From positions 3,786 through 67,785 of the forward strand of contig NZ_JBHFNQ010000143.1 in assembly GCF_041929345.1 (NCBI RefSeq): DNA of 64,000 nt, written 5' to 3'. The notes under the pieces are model-generated. The model saw nothing but the letters and a program-made list of their open reading frames with translations. It was not told where the DNA came from and did no database searches. Below, in pieces: positions 63,466-64,000 of the stretch (positions within the stretch are counted from its first letter, which is position 1; every line of letters begins with the position of its first letter). The translations under genes and the position numbers were made by a program. The stretch comes from Floridanema aerugineum (GTDB taxonomy: Bacteria > Cyanobacteriota > Cyanobacteriia > Cyanobacteriales > Aerosakkonemataceae).

Positions 63466-63683
63466 TAGCCTTTCTCTTCTGCTTCAGGTTGCATCAATTC
63501 TTCTTCAGGGAAATACTCCACATAAGCTATATCCGCTTCATCAAACACTTCTTTTGCTGGTTTAGTGATTCCTCCTGTAGTAACAACTCCTGCCACACTA
63601 TTTTTGTCACGAATTTCTTTTGCTTTAGTCGAATCTATCTTTTTTGTCGTCCAGGCTTTGACTTCAATATAACACTCATCCAT
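63465..63683 (-). CDS. Mrr-like nuclease fragment, possibly 5'-truncated
   Basis: 72 residues from ATG 63683: YIEVKAW looks like the E-x-K strand of a PD-(D/E)XK fold and VAGVVTTGGITKPAKEVF matches the Mrr-type helix region. The same frame is open further up to 63872 (PERAGWIIKELKKEGISAER ... VKQLLSSWQ) with no start codon, and an in-frame ATG at 63893 reads MNIFPH then TAA (63873-63875). So the gene either starts at 63683 and has lost a longer N-terminus or is broken by that stop. Confidence 0.55.
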   Translation of the reverse strand: MDECYIEVKAWTTKKIDSTKAKEIRDKNSVAGVVTTGGITKPAKEVFDEADIAYVEYFPEEELMQPEAEEKG

Positions 63684-63914
63684 TATTGTGTTTTTCCGAT
63701 CGATTACTGAAGCATTAAACTTATTTTGCCAACTGCTTAGTAACTGTTTAACTCGTAGTACATCTTCCTTACTGACTATGAAAATATCACCTTTTGGACT
63801 TCCTCCTATTGTTCTTTCCGCTGAGATTCCTTCTTTTTTTAATTCTTTAATAATCCATCCGGCTCTTTCGGGTTAATGGGGAAAAATGTTCATAAATGTT
63901 ACAAACCAGGGAAC

Positions 63915-63987
63915 GGTGCGTTAGGCACGGGAATTTATTGATGGATTGGAATGCTGAATTTATCGCCCGTGCCTAACACACCCTACG
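63915..63987. repeat. Inverted-repeat element of the GTAGGGTGCGTTA family
   Basis: GGTGCGTTAGGCACGGG (63915-63931) and CCCGTGCCTAACACACC (63966-63982), then CTAC at the right end. Same end type as 3456-3645 but with different inner sequence, GGCACGGG. Confidence 0.7.
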
Positions 63988-64000
63988 ATTAAATAAGATT

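Overview
The window is chromosomal DNA of a cyanobacterium. It opens inside psaD (photosystem I) and carries the ferredoxin-thioredoxin reductase variable chain ftrV, a cyanobacterial-type acetolactate synthase, DUF3531, DUF29, DUF4058 and DUF6887/6888 genes. The HIP1 octamer GCGATCGC occurs throughout, and there are short tandem heptamer repeats of the kind described in filamentous cyanobacteria. The large set of sensory kinases and RTX proteins fits a large-genome filamentous lineage (inference). I found no rRNA, tRNA or CRISPR array.

Layout. 0-13.8 kb is mostly housekeeping and signalling: psaD, a DICT-GAF histidine kinase, an FMN reductase, a ferrochelatase-family protein with a poly-histidine tail, a CPA2 antiporter with USP domains, a PAS-GAF-GGDEF protein, ilvB and a CDF metal exporter. 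13.8-23.5 kb is accessory: repeat arrays, an Rpn-type nuclease, a DUF6888/DUF6887 pair, a RHH/MazF toxin-antitoxin pair, four orphan small membrane or exported proteins, a short STAND NTPase behind phased A-tract repeats, duplicated DUF29 genes, an LRR-DUF6745 protein, a cytochrome b561 and DUF4058.

23.5-37.7 kb is the most striking block: eight genes on the minus strand. Three large proteins join pentapeptide repeats to RTX repeats, three are pure RTX proteins, one is a GT4 glycosyltransferase fused to a parvulin-type prolyl isomerase, and one is a glycosyltransferase-like protein. I read it as a locus for making, folding and possibly glycosylating secreted calcium-binding surface proteins, comparable in concept to oscillin or SwmA. 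No type I secretion transporter is present in the window.

38.6-64 kb holds an OFA-family transporter cleanly split by a 124-bp MITE with a 10-bp target duplication, a two-domain cell-envelope protein whose last codons come from an octamer repeat array, a PBP4-type peptidase, a chemoreceptor, a 973-residue GAF-PAS kinase and a CheY-like regulator. These are followed by a four-gene TPR/DUF3531/Nudix/phosphatase operon, an ABC ATPase with rsmG, an exported Mn-type superoxide dismutase, an aldo/keto reductase, a sulfate-binding protein, ftrV, an ElyC/YdcF protein, an APH-like/P-loop kinase protein, ribosomal protein L25 and a broken Mrr-like gene. Several families of palindromic repeats and MITE-like elements sit between genes, and one repeat lies in frame inside rsmG.
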